Source of the DNA: Bacillus xiapuensis | GTDB taxonomy: Bacteria > Bacillota > Bacilli > Bacillales > Domibacillaceae | Assembly: GCF_002797355.1 (NCBI RefSeq) | Contig: NZ_KZ454939.1 | Coordinates: forward strand, 715,828-779,827 | Reading direction: 5' to 3' | Length of the DNA: 64,000 nt | In this document: positions 1 to 9,406 of the stretch, piece after piece | Numbering within the stretch: position 1 is the stretch's first letter | Layout: each line of letters opens with the position of its first letter | Made by a program: the position numbers and the translations under genes | Notes under the pieces: generated by a model | Databases searched by the model: none | Told to the model about the DNA's origin: nothing | The model's input: the letters and a program-made list of their open reading frames with translations, nothing else

Positions 1-183
1 GTGGCGATTCCCGCTTTTATTACCTTGATCATGATGCCGCTTACCTCCAGTGTGGCCAGCGGTATTGCTTTAGGATTTATCGTATATCCTGTAACGATGA
101 TCACATTAGGCAAGCGCAAAGAGCTTCATCCGCTCATGTATGTTTTGCTTATTGCGTTTCTGGCTTACTTTATTTATTTGTAA
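1..183 (+). CDS. NCS2/AzgA-type purine permease, C-terminal end
   Basis: Only the last 60 residues lie in the window; the protein begins upstream of base 1, so the GTG at base 1 is an internal codon. The visible part holds two membrane segments, the first with the run IPAFITLIMMPLTSSVASGI, typical of the end of AzgA-like guanine/hypoxanthine/adenine permeases (NCS2 superfamily). Such proteins import purine bases by proton symport. Substrate cannot be assigned from this fragment. A hairpin terminator follows 20 bases after the stop. Confidence 0.7.
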   Translation: MAIPAFITLIMMPLTSSVASGIALGFIVYPVTMITLGKRKELHPLMYVLLIAFLAYFIYL

Positions 184-201
184 TGCCAGTCCAGCAGAAA
201 A

Positions 202-240
202 CCCTTCACCGACAACTCTTATAGGTGAAGGGCTTATTTT
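202..240. terminator. bidirectional intrinsic terminator
   Basis: Perfect 9-bp stem CCCTTCACC / GGTGAAGGG (202-210 with 224-232). On the plus strand CTTATTTT follows, closing the permease gene. On the minus strand GTTTTC follows, closing the ArsC-like gene whose stop codon abuts the stem. Confidence 0.8.
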
Positions 241-656
241 GCTTTCTTTTTAAAATTTTTCATATGAGTAGCTAATTGATCGCATACAATTTGATAGGCG
301 GCCCATTGCTCAATTGCTGTCGAATAGTGCTGAGGGTTAGATACGTGCCAATGAAGAATCCTTTGGTCAGCTGCTTCGGGCACTCTGGGCGGCTGATCGA
401 GCTCAAAGTCATAAATAAGAACGAGAACATCCGCTTGCTGGATAAGCGGAAGCGCCACTGGCTTTGTGGTTTGAGCAGAAATATTTATATTGACTTCCTT
501 CATCGCTTGAATGGGAAAATGATCATCCGCTCTAGCATGTAAGAAGAAAGCGCTAGTGAACTTTAAAGAAGGGTCATGTAGTTTAGAAGCCCAGCCCACC
601 GCCATCATGCTGAGGTGATAGGTGGGGGATAGAAATAGAATGTGTTTTTTTTTCAT
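234..656 (-). CDS. ArsC/LMW-phosphatase-fold protein without redox cysteines
   Basis: A 140-residue protein that aligns over its length with thioredoxin-coupled arsenate reductases (ArsC, low-molecular-weight phosphatase fold). It has the N-terminal beta strand HILFL, a helix MAVGWASKL where ArsC has MAEGWG, AMKEVNINIS where ArsC has AMKEV-IDIS, and HWHVSNP where ArsC has HWGFDDP. The P-loop C-x5-R is replaced by SPTYHLS, and the two downstream redox cysteines are also gone (LIYDFELDQPP), so arsenate reductase or phosphatase chemistry is not expected. It lies downstream of, and on the same strand as, a CzrA-type regulator. AAAGGGG precedes the ATG. Role unknown; a ligand-binding or regulatory role is only a guess. 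Confidence 0.7.
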   Translation of the reverse strand: MKKKHILFLSPTYHLSMMAVGWASKLHDPSLKFTSAFFLHARADDHFPIQAMKEVNINISAQTTKPVALPLIQQADVLVLIYDFELDQPPRVPEAADQRILHWHVSNPQHYSTAIEQWAAYQIVCDQLATHMKNFKKKAK

Positions 657-784
657 ATTTTAAGCCCCTTTAATAACAATCTATTTCTTTTTTACCCCTT
701 TTTCATGGTTTTAAGCCTTTAAAATTCACTTTATTCAGTTTGGTAGTTCTTTTATCATGGTAAAGAAGTTATCCAGCTGGAAAA

Positions 785-1090
785 TTAATGATGCTCTGCA
801 TGCTGAATGGCTTGGCGCAGTAAATCGATCACATGCTCATCATCATGGGAGTAATAGAGGGTCGTCCCTTCCCGGCGGTATTTTACAAGGCGAAGGTTTT
901 TAAGAAATCTTAATTGATGAGAAACGGTGGACTGGAGCAATGAGAGCTTTTCCGCCATCTCATTGACAGAGTGTTCTCCGGTAAACAGCAAATTTAAAAT
1001 GCGCAATCGAGTCGGATCTGACAGCGCCTTAAATGTTTGCGATACGATAAACAATGTTTCTTCATCTAAATCAATATGCTTTTTTTCCAT
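785..1090 (-). CDS. czrA: ArsR-family metal-responsive repressor, CzrA type
   Basis: 101-residue winged-helix repressor. The DNA-binding part reads [20 protein letters not shown], almost identical in style to CzrA. The C-terminal helix carries the alpha-5 metal site D-x-H(10)H-x-x-H ([17 protein letters not shown]), the Zn/Co ligand set of CzrA and SmtB-class sensors. Family members dissociate from DNA when Zn(II) or Co(II) binds and control efflux genes. The start at 1090 is chosen because GGAGG stands 9 bases upstream; an ATG 21 bases further up has no ribosome site. An inverted repeat upstream may be its own operator. No cation efflux gene is adjacent. Confidence 0.8.
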   Translation of the reverse strand: MEKKHIDLDEETLFIVSQTFKALSDPTRLRILNLLFTGEHSVNEMAEKLSLLQSTVSHQLRFLKNLRLVKYRREGTTLYYSHDDEHVIDLLRQAIQHAEHH

Positions 1091-1117
1091 TATAAGGAGC
1101 CTCCGTCCCATACTTTT

Positions 1118-1133
1118 TTGATTATCGTATCAA
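1118..1133. promoter_or_regulatory. candidate autoregulatory operator of czrA-like gene
   Basis: Inverted repeat TTGAT-TATCGT-ATCAA lies 28 bases upstream of the czrA-like start. Position and symmetry suit an ArsR-family operator; it does not clearly match the published CzrA consensus, so this is inference. Confidence 0.35.
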
Positions 1134-1260
1134 ACAATTGAAAAAGATGCTATAAGGTTTCAGAAAGCGATTTAAAGGGAATTAATAATCTGATTTTTCA
1201 AAAAACGTGATATAACAGAATGAAAATGAATAAGATCATTGAACAGAAAGGGGGTATTGT

Positions 1261-2528
1261 ATGAAGCTGACAGGTAAAACTATGATCGCTTTACTTGCCG
1301 GGGCGGCGGTGGGGCTGTTATGCAATCTATTTGCCCCCAATTTATTTGAATCGCTGGATATGTACTTGTTTACACCTCTAGGGCAAATATTTCTCAATCT
1401 GATTAGCATGCTGGTTGTGCCTATTGTCTTCCTATCGATTGTGCTTAGGACGGCTGGTTTAGGGGATCCGAAAAAACTTGGACGTATCGTAATGAAAGCG
1501 ATTTCACACTTTTTGATTACTACTTGTATTGCCATCATTCTCGGACTTTTCACCGCTTCCATTGTCAAGCCGAGGGAAGCGGGAGAATAATTCGATACGA
1601 GCAATGCCCAGTTTTCCGCTGAGAAGGCGCCTCCTGCCGGAGAGACATTGATGAATATTATACCAAAGAACCCGCTGGAGGATCTGACGGATGGCAATAT
1701 GCTGCAAATCATTGTTTTCGCCATTTTCGTTGGTTTTGCTTTAACCGCTCTTGGTGAAAAAACAAAAGGAATCTTGCATTTAGTCGAGCAGGGGAATCAG
1801 ATTATAATGTATCTGGTGGGCATTGCTATGAAATTTGCTCCTTATGGAACGTTCGGCTTGCTCGCTTCTGCTATCGGAAATCAAGGATTGGATGCCATTC
1901 AAGCCCATGGGGACGTACATGCTTTGTGTTCTCGGGGTTTTAGCTCTTCATGGCTTTCTCACATACGGTGGGATGATCCTTTTATTCGCTAAGAAAAGCC
2001 CGCTGTGGTTTTTCAAGAATTTCTGGCCGGCTATGTCTGTCGGTTTCAGTACATCCAGCTCCAATGCCGCTCTTCCGCTGTCCATGAAGATTGCGCAGAA
2101 TCAATTGGGTGTTCCTAAATCCATTAGTTCATTCGTTCAGCCTTTGGGTGCGACGATCAACATGGACGGAACAGCCATAATGCAGGGGGTGGCGACAATC
2201 TTTATTGCTCAGGCTTATGGAATCGGCTTAAGCTTCAGCGAGCTGGTAACGGTTATGTTAACGGCTGTGTTAGCGAGCATCAGAACAGCCGGCGTTCCTG
2301 GCGCGGGGTTGATTTTGCTGGCGATGGTGCTGAGCAGTGTCGGACTTCCTGTGGAAGGCGTTGGATTAATTCTGGGCAATCGACCCTATTTTGGATATGG
2401 CGCGCACAGCCATTAATATTTCCGGGGATACCGCTTGTGCTATATTTGTGAACGAGACTGAGAAGAAGAAATCGGTCAGTCAGGAGAAAATCGGCGCTAA
2501 ACGGAATTGGGTGATGACTGGGCCATAA
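1261..2528 (+). pseudogene. Na+/H+-glutamate (dicarboxylate) symporter pseudogene
   Basis: Nearly full-length DAACS transporter (GltT/GltP/DctA family) spread over three frames. It begins at an ATG behind GAAAGGGGG. An in-frame TAA at 1588-1590 follows KPREAGE, and the same frame then continues. An extra base near 1908-1912 (GCCCATGGGG) moves the frame to MGTYMLCVLGV. A second extra base near 2377 moves it again into MARTAINISGDTACAIFVN, ending at 2528. The signature elements STSSSNAALP and TINMDGTAIMQG (substrate/Na+ site) survive. Three independent lesions argue for real decay, though indels beside short base runs could be assembly errors; the TAA is harder to explain that way. Confidence 0.85.
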
Positions 2529-2620
2529 CAGCAAGGTCAAATAATGAATGGTTTTCAATTGGATGATTTAACTATATAATAGGCATATCAATGCTTAACA
2601 GCAAAAGGAGATAATAGCAG

Positions 2621-2794
2621 ATGAATCTCGGATTTGGAGAAATTGCTATCATTGTAATCGTTGCTCTATTGATTTTTGGACCTTCGAAGCTGCCGCAGCT
2701 TGGCAAAGCAGCGGGACAGACACTTCATGAGTTTAAGCGCGGCATGAGGGGCGTTATGGAAGAGGAAGAAGACCACACGAAAAAAACAAATTAA
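2621..2794 (+). CDS. tatA: Sec-independent translocase TatA
   Basis: 57-residue TatA/TatAy-type pore protein: one N-terminal membrane helix (FGEIAIIVIVALLIFGPSKL), the conserved F-G-P hinge, then an amphipathic helix (LPQLGKAAGQTLHEFKRGMR) and an acidic tail. TatA oligomers open the path for folded twin-arginine substrates at the cytoplasmic membrane. AAAAGGAG lies 8 bases before the ATG. No tatC is adjacent, so the partner must be elsewhere. Length is typical of Bacillus TatAy. Confidence 0.9.
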   Translation: MNLGFGEIAIIVIVALLIFGPSKLPQLGKAAGQTLHEFKRGMRGVMEEEEDHTKKTN

Positions 2795-2812
2795 TACGAT
2801 GTCAGAGTGATT

Positions 2813-2842
2813 CGGCGGTCTGTATCCGCCGGATTTTTTTTG
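2813..2842 (+). terminator. intrinsic terminator after tatA
   Basis: Stem CGGCGG / CCGCCG (2813-2818 with 2826-2831) with a 7-base loop, then GATTTTTTTT. Confidence 0.85.
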
Positions 2843-2843
2843 C

Positions 2844-3191
2844 ATGGAAGATGGACAGCTGAACCGGGCGGGCGATCAATGGAGGGCATTGGCAAAGAAA
2901 ATGAACGGAGGACTGCCCGAATGCTATGAGCGGAAAAAGGGCAGAATACAGCTGTTTATCGGTGAATTCTGCCAGCCTGAGCAATTGAAGGCTTTTTTAG
3001 TGTAAGTATGAGCCTTAAAGCATGGCTGTTTCCTTTGGTAATTTCAAGCATTTCAGTGGCTGCAAGACGGTTTGGAATTCCGTGCTTTGGTGAGGTATGA
3101 TAAAGAAAAGCACGCCGTTTGAAGGTTCACTTTCGCGCATGAGGAAGCCGCCAAATTTGTAAAGTTGATTAGCCGGTCAGATTATGATTAG
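2844..3191 (+). pseudogene. decayed reading frame, family unknown
   Basis: Between tatA and the penicillin-binding protein (2795-3298) there is no intact gene beyond the terminator. One frame starting at ATG 2844 reads as ordinary protein for 53 residues (including KKGRIQLFIGEFCQPEQLKAF) and meets TAA at 3003. After further stops near 3009 and 3039 the same frame again looks coding (LQDGLEFRALVRYDKEKHAV, TGA at 3132, then HEEAAKFVKLISRSDYD) before a final stop at 3189. This looks like one old gene with several nonsense changes. The family is not recognised, and chance cannot be excluded. Confidence 0.3.
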
Positions 3192-3298
3192 AGAATACAG
3201 GCAAACATATTTATTGCAATCTCACAGATTATCCTTAAAATGATGTAAGATGCCTGCCAATAAGGAAATTAGCTTTTCAGGAGGAACTGAATAAACCA

Positions 3299-5263
3299 AT
3301 GAACGCAGTCACCAGTTTTATTAAGAAAATGTGGAAAAAATTCCACTTAACACAGATTACCATTTTAGCTGTGTCTGTCTTTGTGCTAGTCGGTCTAGGG
3401 TTCATCGTTTTTTTTATGAAGGCAGCCGACGTTGAATCACTTAAGAAGGGACTTTCACAAACGACGGTTTTATATGATGTGGATGGCGACAAAGCAAGCA
3501 AGCTTTCTGTAAACCGTTCGGATAGCGTGTCCATTCGTAAGATGCCTGAGCACTTGCAAGAAGCCGTTATTTCAATAGAAGATCACCGCTTTTATGAGCA
3601 CAATGGCTTTGATCTCAGAGGAATGGGGCGAGCCTTTATTAAAAATGCGGTATCCGGAGGAGCGGTCCAGGGCGGGAGCACTATTACTCAGCAATTAACC
3701 AAAAACGCTTTGCTCTCACCGGAGAAAACCTATAAACGAAAAATAGAGGAGCTTTTTTTAGCCATCGAAATAGAAAAGGTGTACAAGAAAAAAGAAATAC
3801 TGGAAATGTACTTGAACACCATTTATTTTGGCAGCGGGGCTTGGGGGGTTCAAAACGCCTCCAAAAAGTATTTTGGAAAAGACGTAAGCGAACTTTCCTT
3901 AAGTGAATCAGCCATGCTGGCCGGTGTCATTAAAGCGCCGTCTGCACTGAATCCGTATCAAAATATGGATAAATCCGTGAACCGCCGGAATCTCGTCTTG
4001 GATCAGATGGCCAAGCACGGCTACATCACAAGCAATGAAGCGCAGCAAGCGAAGAATGAACGCGTCGCTTTAGAGGATAAAAGCGGGGATCCGTTAAAAG
4101 GGAAATATCCGCATTATGCCGATGCAGTGATTCAGGAAGCCATAGAGCGCTATGGTTTAACACAGGATGATTTACTGACAAAAGGCTACAAAATTTACAC
4201 GGCTATGGATCAAAATGTGCAGTCTGACTTAGAGAAAGTCTACAAGCGGGATTGGATCTTTCCGGATGACGTGAGCGGAGATCCTTCACAGAGCGCGGCT
4301 GTCTTGATTGATCCGCAAAGCGGAGGAGTGCGCGCGATCATGGGCAAACGCGGAGAGCATGTATTCAGAGGCTTTAACTACGCCACTCAAATGAAAACGT
4401 CTCCGGGATCCACAATCAAGCCGCTAGTGACCTACACACCGGCGCTTGAAGAAGGCTATGACCGCAACTCAAGATTAAAGGACGAACCGATCACATTTGG
4501 AGATTATTCACCGCAAAACTATGGTGGAAAGTACCGCGGCGAGGTGTCCATGCATAAAGCGCTGGAAAAATCCTTGAACATCCCTGCGGTTTGGCTTCTA
4601 AATGAGATTGGACTGTCGAAGGGGCTGGATGCGTTAGAACGCTTTGGTATTCCGGTTGATGCAAAAGAAGACCGGAACTTGAGCATTGCTTTGGGCGGAA
4701 TGTCTAAAGGGGTATCACCGATGCAACTTGCAGAGGCTTACACTACTTTTCCGAATAATGGTGTGCGAAAAGAGAGCTTTTTCATCCGTAAGATTATCGG
4801 CCCAGACGGAGAAATGAAGCCGAAATGGGAGCCGAAAGAGGTAGAAGTCACTTCCAAAGATGTAACGGATGAAATGAATGCCATGCTGTTAAATGTTGTC
4901 AAGCGCGGCACGGGACGGCAAACCTATATCCCTGGAGTTGATCTGGCAGGAAAAACAGGATCCACTCAAGTGCCGAATTCCAGCGTAAACGGAACGAAAG
5001 ATCAATGGTTTGTAGGATATACGCCGAATCTTGTCGGAGCGGTTTGGCTTGGGGTAGAAAAGGCTGATGAAAGCCATTATTTAAGAGAAAGCAGCTCAGA
5101 GGGTGTAGTACCTCTGTTTAAAGAGGTTATGGAAGAAGTCCTTCCGAATATCGAGCAGTCCTCCTTTGACATCCAAAAGATTGAGGAACAAGAAAAACAA
5201 GAAAAGAAAGAGGAAAAAGACTGGTTCGACAAAGCTTTGGATAAGTGGAATGAAATTTTTTAA
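3299..5263 (+). CDS. class A penicillin-binding protein (glycosyltransferase/transpeptidase)
   Basis: 654-residue bifunctional peptidoglycan synthase. A short cytoplasmic start and one membrane anchor (about 18-40) are followed by the GT51 glycosyltransferase domain with EDHRFYEH (94-101, catalytic Glu) and QGGSTITQQLTKN (124-136). The transpeptidase domain has SxxK (Ser371-TI-Lys374), SLN (425-427) and KTGS (552-555). It polymerises lipid II and cross-links the strands outside the membrane. The ALGGMSKGVSP-type segments resemble B. subtilis PbpF more than PbpG, but I do not assign a symbol. Start ATG 3299 is the only reasonable one; its AGGAGG is unusually far (about 13-15 bases) upstream. 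The tail is rich in Glu/Lys. It stands alone, with its own terminator. Confidence 0.9.
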   Translation: MNAVTSFIKKMWKKFHLTQITILAVSVFVLVGLGFIVFFMKAADVESLKKGLSQTTVLYDVDGDKASKLSVNRSDSVSIRKMPEHLQEAVISIEDHRFYEHNGFDLRGMGRAFIKNAVSGGAVQGGSTITQQLTKNALLSPEKTYKRKIEELFLAIEIEKVYKKKEILEMYLNTIYFGSGAWGVQNASKKYFGKDVSELSLSESAMLAGVIKAPSALNPYQNMDKSVNRRNLVLDQMAKHGYITSNEAQQAKNERVALEDKSGDPLKGKYPHYADAVIQEAIERYGLTQDDLLTKGYKIYTAMDQNVQSDLEKVYKRDWIFPDDVSGDPSQSAAVLIDPQSGGVRAIMGKRGEHVFRGFNYATQMKTSPGSTIKPLVTYTPALEEGYDRNSRLKDEPITFGDYSPQNYGGKYRGEVSMHKALEKSLNIPAVWLLNEIGLSKGLDALERFGIPVDAKEDRNLSIALGGMSKGVSPMQLAEAYTTFPNNGVRKESFFIRKIIGPDGEMKPKWEPKEVEVTSKDVTDEMNAMLLNVVKRGTGRQTYIPGVDLAGKTGSTQVPNSSVNGTKDQWFVGYTPNLVGAVWLGVEKADESHYLRESSSEGVVPLFKEVMEEVLPNIEQSSFDIQKIEEQEKQEKKEEKDWFDKALDKWNEIF

Positions 5264-5310
5264 GAATTTGCCTAACAGATCGCTTTTGAGTCATATACAT
5301 TCAAATGCCA

Positions 5311-5356
5311 AATCCAAGAATGTTCATTTTACTGCATTCTTGGATTTTTCTTTTTT
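5311..5356 (+). terminator. intrinsic terminator after PBP gene
   Basis: 12-bp stem AATCCAAGAATG / CATTCTTGGATT followed by TTTCTTTTTT. Confidence 0.9.
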
Positions 5357-5484
5357 GGCCTTCCAACCGGGCTACTGTTTTTTCGGTTATTTTTTTATTT
5401 GAGAGAAAAGCGATAGCAGCAATCTTGTAAGCGATTGCATGAAAATTGAAAAATTTTAATTATCTAAAAATTCCTTAAAAGGTG

Positions 5485-5546
5485 TTGACCTTTAGAGGAA
5501 AGGAAGCTATTATTGTTTTCAATATAAATCAAATTTTCAGATTAGA
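5485..5546 (+). promoter_or_regulatory. ilvD promoter with candidate CodY box
   Basis: -35 TTGACC (5485-5490), 17-base spacer, -10 TATTAT (5508-5513): a good SigA promoter. Just downstream, 5532-5546 reads AATTTTCAGATTAGA, matching 11 of 15 positions of the CodY motif AATTTTCWGAAAATT, placed where it could block the polymerase. CodY control of ilv-leu genes is well known in Bacillus; binding here is inferred. Confidence 0.6.
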
Positions 5547-5653
5547 TGAATAACTTTATGATATGGAAACAGACAGCGAACGGATGATTAATATACAATC
5601 AGCGCTTCTGTTTTATATGCAGACGCAGCCTTAAGACATCTGGAGGAGATACC

Positions 5654-7318
5654 ATGCGCAGTGACATGATCAAAAAAGGAATTGACCGTGCCCCGCACCG
5701 CAGTTTGCTGTATGCGGCCGGAGTGAAAACAGAAGACATGCATAAGCCGTTTATCGGGGTGTGCAACTCCTATATTGATATTATTCCGGGGCATGTTCAT
5801 TTGAATCAATTCGCGGAAGTAGTAAAGGAAGCGATCCGTGAAGCAGGAGGCGTACCATTCGAATTTAATACGATTGGGGTAGATGATGGAATCGCCATGG
5901 GGCATATTGGCATGCGATATTCTCTTCCAAGCAGAGAACTGATTGCCGATTCTGCTGAAACGGTCATTAACGCTCATTGGTTCGATGGAGTTTTTTACAT
6001 CCCAAATTGTGACAAGATCACGCCGGGGATGTTAATGGCCGCTGTTCGTACGAATATTCCTTCGGTTTTCGTGTCAGGCGGACCGATGGAAGGCGGCAAG
6101 ACAAAGGATGGAAAGCCGCTTTCTCTTGTTTCCGTTTTTGAGGGAGTGGGCGCGCATTTGTCGGGAAAGATGTCGGCGGAAGAGCTTTTGGAGATAGAAT
6201 CAAGCGCTTGCCCAACATGCGGTTCTTGTTCGGGCATGTTCACAGCCAATTCCATGAATTCATTAATGGAGATGCTGGGGATGACGCCTCCCGGAAACGC
6301 CACAATTGTAGCAACATCGAACGAGCGGCATAAGATAATAAGGCAAGCCGTTCATCATTTAATGACGATGATTAAACAGGATATTAAACCGAGGGACATC
6401 ATTACGAAGGAAGCGATAGACGATGCTTTTGCTCTCGATATGGCCATGGGGGGATCGACTAATACCGTTCTCCACACCTTAGCCATAGCGAACGAAGCAG
6501 AGATCGATTATGATCTGAAACGAATTAATGAGATAGCTGAAAAAGTGCCATACTTAGCCAAGATTAGCCCGGCATCTGATTATACGATGCAGGATGTTCA
6601 CAATGCTGGAGGCATCAGCGCGATCATACATGAATTATGCAAAATTGGTGTGCTGCACAAAGATCGTCTTACGATCACCGGCCAATCGGTTTACGAGAAT
6701 GTGAAAGAGGCTGAGATCATTAATGACAAGGTGATTCGCCGCAGCGATAACCCATACTCTTCTGTGGGCGGACTGTCCATCCTATACGGAAATTTGGCTC
6801 CTGACGGTGGAGTCATTAAAGTAGGAGCTGTAGATCCTTCAATCAAAACCTTTACAGGGGAAGCGATCGTCTTTGAATCGCAGGAGGAAGCCATTGAAGG
6901 CATTAACAGCGGCAAGGTCAAAGAAGGCCATGCAGTTGTGATTCGGTATGAAGGCCCCAAAGGAGGGCCGGGTATGCCGGAAATGCTTGCACCAACAGCG
7001 GCCATTGCCGGACGCGGATTAGATAAAAAGGTCGCACTCATAACAGATGGACGCTTTTCTGGTGCATCGAGAGGGATCTCGATAGGCCATATATCTCCGG
7101 AAGCCGCAGAGGGAGGGCCTATCGCCTTCATCGAAAATGGCGATCAGATTATCATTGACCTTCCAAACCGCACATTAAATGTTGTGCTGACGGAAGAAGA
7201 GCTGGCTGAAAGAAAAAGAAGCTTTGTTCAGCCGGAGCCCAAAATTAAAAAAGGCTATTTGGCCAGATACTCAAAACTCGTGACCTCCGCCAGTACGGGA
7301 GGAATCATGAAAATATAA
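5654..7318 (+). CDS. ilvD: dihydroxy-acid dehydratase
   Basis: 554-residue IlvD, the Fe-S enzyme that dehydrates 2,3-dihydroxy-isovalerate and -methylvalerate to the 2-keto acids of valine and isoleucine. Cluster cysteines are visible in [18 protein letters not shown] and [37 protein letters not shown] is the usual C-terminal active-site segment. TGGAGGAG lies 8 bases before the ATG. It is the first gene of the branched-chain block. The next gene, ilvB, follows after a T-box leader that begins directly at the ilvD stop codon, so ilvD escapes that attenuator while the downstream genes do not. Confidence 0.97.
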   Translation: MRSDMIKKGIDRAPHRSLLYAAGVKTEDMHKPFIGVCNSYIDIIPGHVHLNQFAEVVKEAIREAGGVPFEFNTIGVDDGIAMGHIGMRYSLPSRELIADSAETVINAHWFDGVFYIPNCDKITPGMLMAAVRTNIPSVFVSGGPMEGGKTKDGKPLSLVSVFEGVGAHLSGKMSAEELLEIESSACPTCGSCSGMFTANSMNSLMEMLGMTPPGNATIVATSNERHKIIRQAVHHLMTMIKQDIKPRDIITKEAIDDAFALDMAMGGSTNTVLHTLAIANEAEIDYDLKRINEIAEKVPYLAKISPASDYTMQDVHNAGGISAIIHELCKIGVLHKDRLTITGQSVYENVKEAEIINDKVIRRSDNPYSSVGGLSILYGNLAPDGGVIKVGAVDPSIKTFTGEAIVFESQEEAIEGINSGKVKEGHAVVIRYEGPKGGPGMPEMLAPTAAIAGRGLDKKVALITDGRFSGASRGISIGHISPEAAEGGPIAFIENGDQIIIDLPNRTLNVVLTEEELAERKRSFVQPEPKIKKGYLARYSKLVTSASTGGIMKI

Positions 7319-7319
7319 T
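7314..7319 (+). promoter_or_regulatory. possible -10 for the T-box leader, overlapping ilvD stop
   Basis: A perfect TATAAT spans the ilvD TAA stop and sits about 8 bases before the first T-box stem. No convincing -35 is seen 16-18 bases upstream and there is no TG extension. It may be a weak internal promoter or chance in an AT-rich stop region. Confidence 0.4.
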
Positions 7320-7325
7320 ACGAAA

Positions 7326-7614
7326 AAACGTTGACGAGGAAAAAGCTGCAGATATCCGTATTTCACAGAGAGCCGGAGATGCTGAGACCCGGTAATGCCA
7401 CCTGCAGCGACATCCCCTCTGAGTGCTGATCTGAACGTCCGCAAGTAGGGTCGGCCGAGTATTATTACTCGTTATCAAAAAGGACAATGAAAGCATTGTC
7501 CGTGAGGTGGCATTTGCAAAAATGTCATAAACCAGGGTGGTACCGTGGAAAGGAAGAGCCTTTTCACCCCTGCGCTTACAGGATTAGTGGGCGTAAGGGT
7601 GAAAAGGCTTTTCT
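7326..7614 (+). ncRNA. T-box leader controlling ilvBHC-leuABCD
   Basis: All T-box landmarks are present: a long Stem I whose base pairs ACGTT with AACGT and whose upper helix pairs GCTGCAG with CTGCAGC, the GAGAG-type internal motif, the T-box core AGGGTGGTACCGTG at 7534-7547, and a competing terminator. UGGU in the core suits a tRNA with discriminator A. By analogy with B. subtilis ilv-leu the tRNA would be leucine, and a CTC lies at 7417-7419 on the 3' side of Stem I. I could not fix the specifier with confidence; other triplets (ATC, GTC) are nearby. Uncharged tRNA would stabilise the antiterminator and let transcription reach ilvB. Confidence 0.9.
7557..7614 (+). terminator. T-box regulated terminator
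   Basis: Strong stem GCCTTTTCACCC / GGGTGAAAAGGC (7558-7569 with 7597-7608) followed by TTTTCTT. It competes with the antiterminator formed by the T-box core. Confidence 0.9.
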
Positions 7615-7690
7615 TATTGTTTTAATTAGTTCGAGAGCCCAGTCACTCTTACAAATTAGAAGGAAAAACAACTAATTGGAGGGGAATAGC

Positions 7691-9406
7691 ATGTGCCCAA
7701 AAGTAAAAGCAAAGGCCAAGCCGCTGGAGCAAACGATGAGCGGAGCAGAGCTCTTCATTCAAGCATTAAAAAAGGAAAACGTGGAGGTAGTCTTCGGGTA
7801 TCCTGGCGGAGCGGTCCTGCCTCTGTACGATGCGCTGTACAAAAATCCTATTCGTCATATTTTAGCCCGTCATGAACAGGCAGCCATTCATGCAGCGGAA
7901 GGGTATGCAAGAGTATCAGGAAAGCCAGGTGTTGTCATTGCTACATCCGGACCGGGAGCAACCAATCTTGTCACAGGCATCACCGACGCGATGATGGATT
8001 CATTGCCGCTGGTTATTTTCACAGGGCAAGTAGCTACGGGAGTGATCGGATCAGATGCGTTTCAAGAAGCGGATGTAATCGGAATTACGATGCCGATTAC
8101 TAAGCATAATTATCAGGTAAGAGATTTAAATGAATTGCCGCGGATCATTCGGGAAGCTTTCCATATCGCGACAACCGGAAGACCCGGCCCGGTGCTGATT
8201 GATATTCCTAAGGACATGGCAACGGCTACTGTGACTCCGCAATTTGCTTCCGAGGTTCATCTGCCAGGGTATCAGCCGAATTTTACGCCGAATGTATTGC
8301 AGCTGAAAAAGCTTGCCGATGCTCTTGCGGCAGCAAGGAAACCGCTGATCCTGGCAGGCGCGGGCGTGCTTCACGGCAAAGCCTCAGCTGAGCTTTTAAC
8401 CTTCGCTGAAAAAATGAACATTCCTGTCGTCAATACGCTTCTCGGATTAGGCTCTTTTCCGGCTGATCATCCGCTATTCCTAGGAATGGGAGGCATGCAC
8501 GGCACTTATGCGGCCAACATGGCCATGTATGAAACAGATTTATTAATCAATATCGGGGCAAGATTTGATGACCGTTTAACAGGGAATTTGCAATGCTTTG
8601 CGAAAGACGCGACCGTTGCACATATTGACATCGATCCGGCGGAAATCGGCAAAAATATCGACACTCATATTCCGATTGTAGCCGATGCGAAAGAGGCACT
8701 AAAGAAGTTGCTCGAACTGGAGCTGATTGCTCCAGACGCCAATGAATGGCGCTTAAGGGTAAAACAGAATCAAAAAGATTACCCTCTGTGGTACTCCGAT
8801 GAGGGGGAAGGAATCTCCCCGCAGCGCTTAATGAGCATGATCCGCGAACTGACGAATGGAGAGGCCATCGTGACGACAGATGTCGGTCAGCATCAAATGT
8901 GGGCTGCGCAATATTATGGGTTCAATAAGCCTGATCGCTGGATTACCTCCGGCGGACTTGGAACGATGGGCTTTGGGTTTCCAGCTGCCATCGGCGCGCA
9001 AATTGCCTATCCGGAAGAAACGGTCGTAGCGATCGCGGGAGACGCAGGCTTTCAAATGACATTGCAGGAGCTGGGACTGATTGCCGAAATGAACTTGCCT
9101 GTCAAAATTATTATTTGCAATAACCAGGCATTAGGAATGGTAAGACAATGGCAAGAAACATTTTATGAGGAGAGATACTCTCATTCTCTGCTTCCGTCTC
9201 AGCCTGATTTTGTGAAATTGGCTGATTCATATGGCCTGCGAGGCTATTCTGTCTCAACCGAAGAGGAAGCGGAGAGAATCCTTAAAGAAACATTAAAGGA
9301 TCGCCAAGCTGTACTGATTGACTGCCGCATTAAGCCGAAAGAAAAAGTATTTCCGATGATTGCTCCAGGAAAAGGACTTCATGAAATGATGGGGGTGAAG
9401 CCATGA
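7691..9406 (+). CDS. ilvB: acetolactate synthase large subunit
   Basis: 571-residue thiamine-diphosphate enzyme joining two pyruvates, or pyruvate and 2-ketobutyrate, to acetohydroxy acids. The TPP-activating Glu lies in [14 protein letters not shown]; the TPP/Mg motif is [12 protein letters not shown] followed by [12 protein letters not shown]. Start 7691 is chosen because GGAGGGG stands 6 bases upstream; a TTG 15 bases earlier overlaps that ribosome site. It overlaps ilvH by 4 bases (ATGA), indicating translational coupling to its regulatory subunit. Expression lies under the T-box. Confidence 0.97.
   Translation: MCPKVKAKAKPLEQTMSGAELFIQALKKENVEVVFGYPGGAVLPLYDALYKNPIRHILARHEQAAIHAAEGYARVSGKPGVVIATSGPGATNLVTGITDAMMDSLPLVIFTGQVATGVIGSDAFQEADVIGITMPITKHNYQVRDLNELPRIIREAFHIATTGRPGPVLIDIPKDMATATVTPQFASEVHLPGYQPNFTPNVLQLKKLADALAAARKPLILAGAGVLHGKASAELLTFAEKMNIPVVNTLLGLGSFPADHPLFLGMGGMHGTYAANMAMYETDLLINIGARFDDRLTGNLQCFAKDATVAHIDIDPAEIGKNIDTHIPIVADAKEALKKLLELELIAPDANEWRLRVKQNQKDYPLWYSDEGEGISPQRLMSMIRELTNGEAIVTTDVGQHQMWAAQYYGFNKPDRWITSGGLGTMGFGFPAAIGAQIAYPEETVVAIAGDAGFQMTLQELGLIAEMNLPVKIIICNNQALGMVRQWQETFYEERYSHSLLPSQPDFVKLADSYGLRGYSVSTEEEAERILKETLKDRQAVLIDCRIKPKEKVFPMIAPGKGLHEMMGVKP

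Larger units (their letters stand above)
5264..5653 (+). other. intergenic region between PBP gene and ilvD
   Basis: 390 bases without a gene. It holds the PBP terminator (5311-5356), an AT-rich stretch, and the ilvD promoter with a possible CodY box. No further coding signal is seen. Confidence 0.6.

Noticed and set aside
7487-7675. Open frame within the T-box leader
   Set aside because: It covers the T-box core and terminator and has no protein-like composition or ribosome site.
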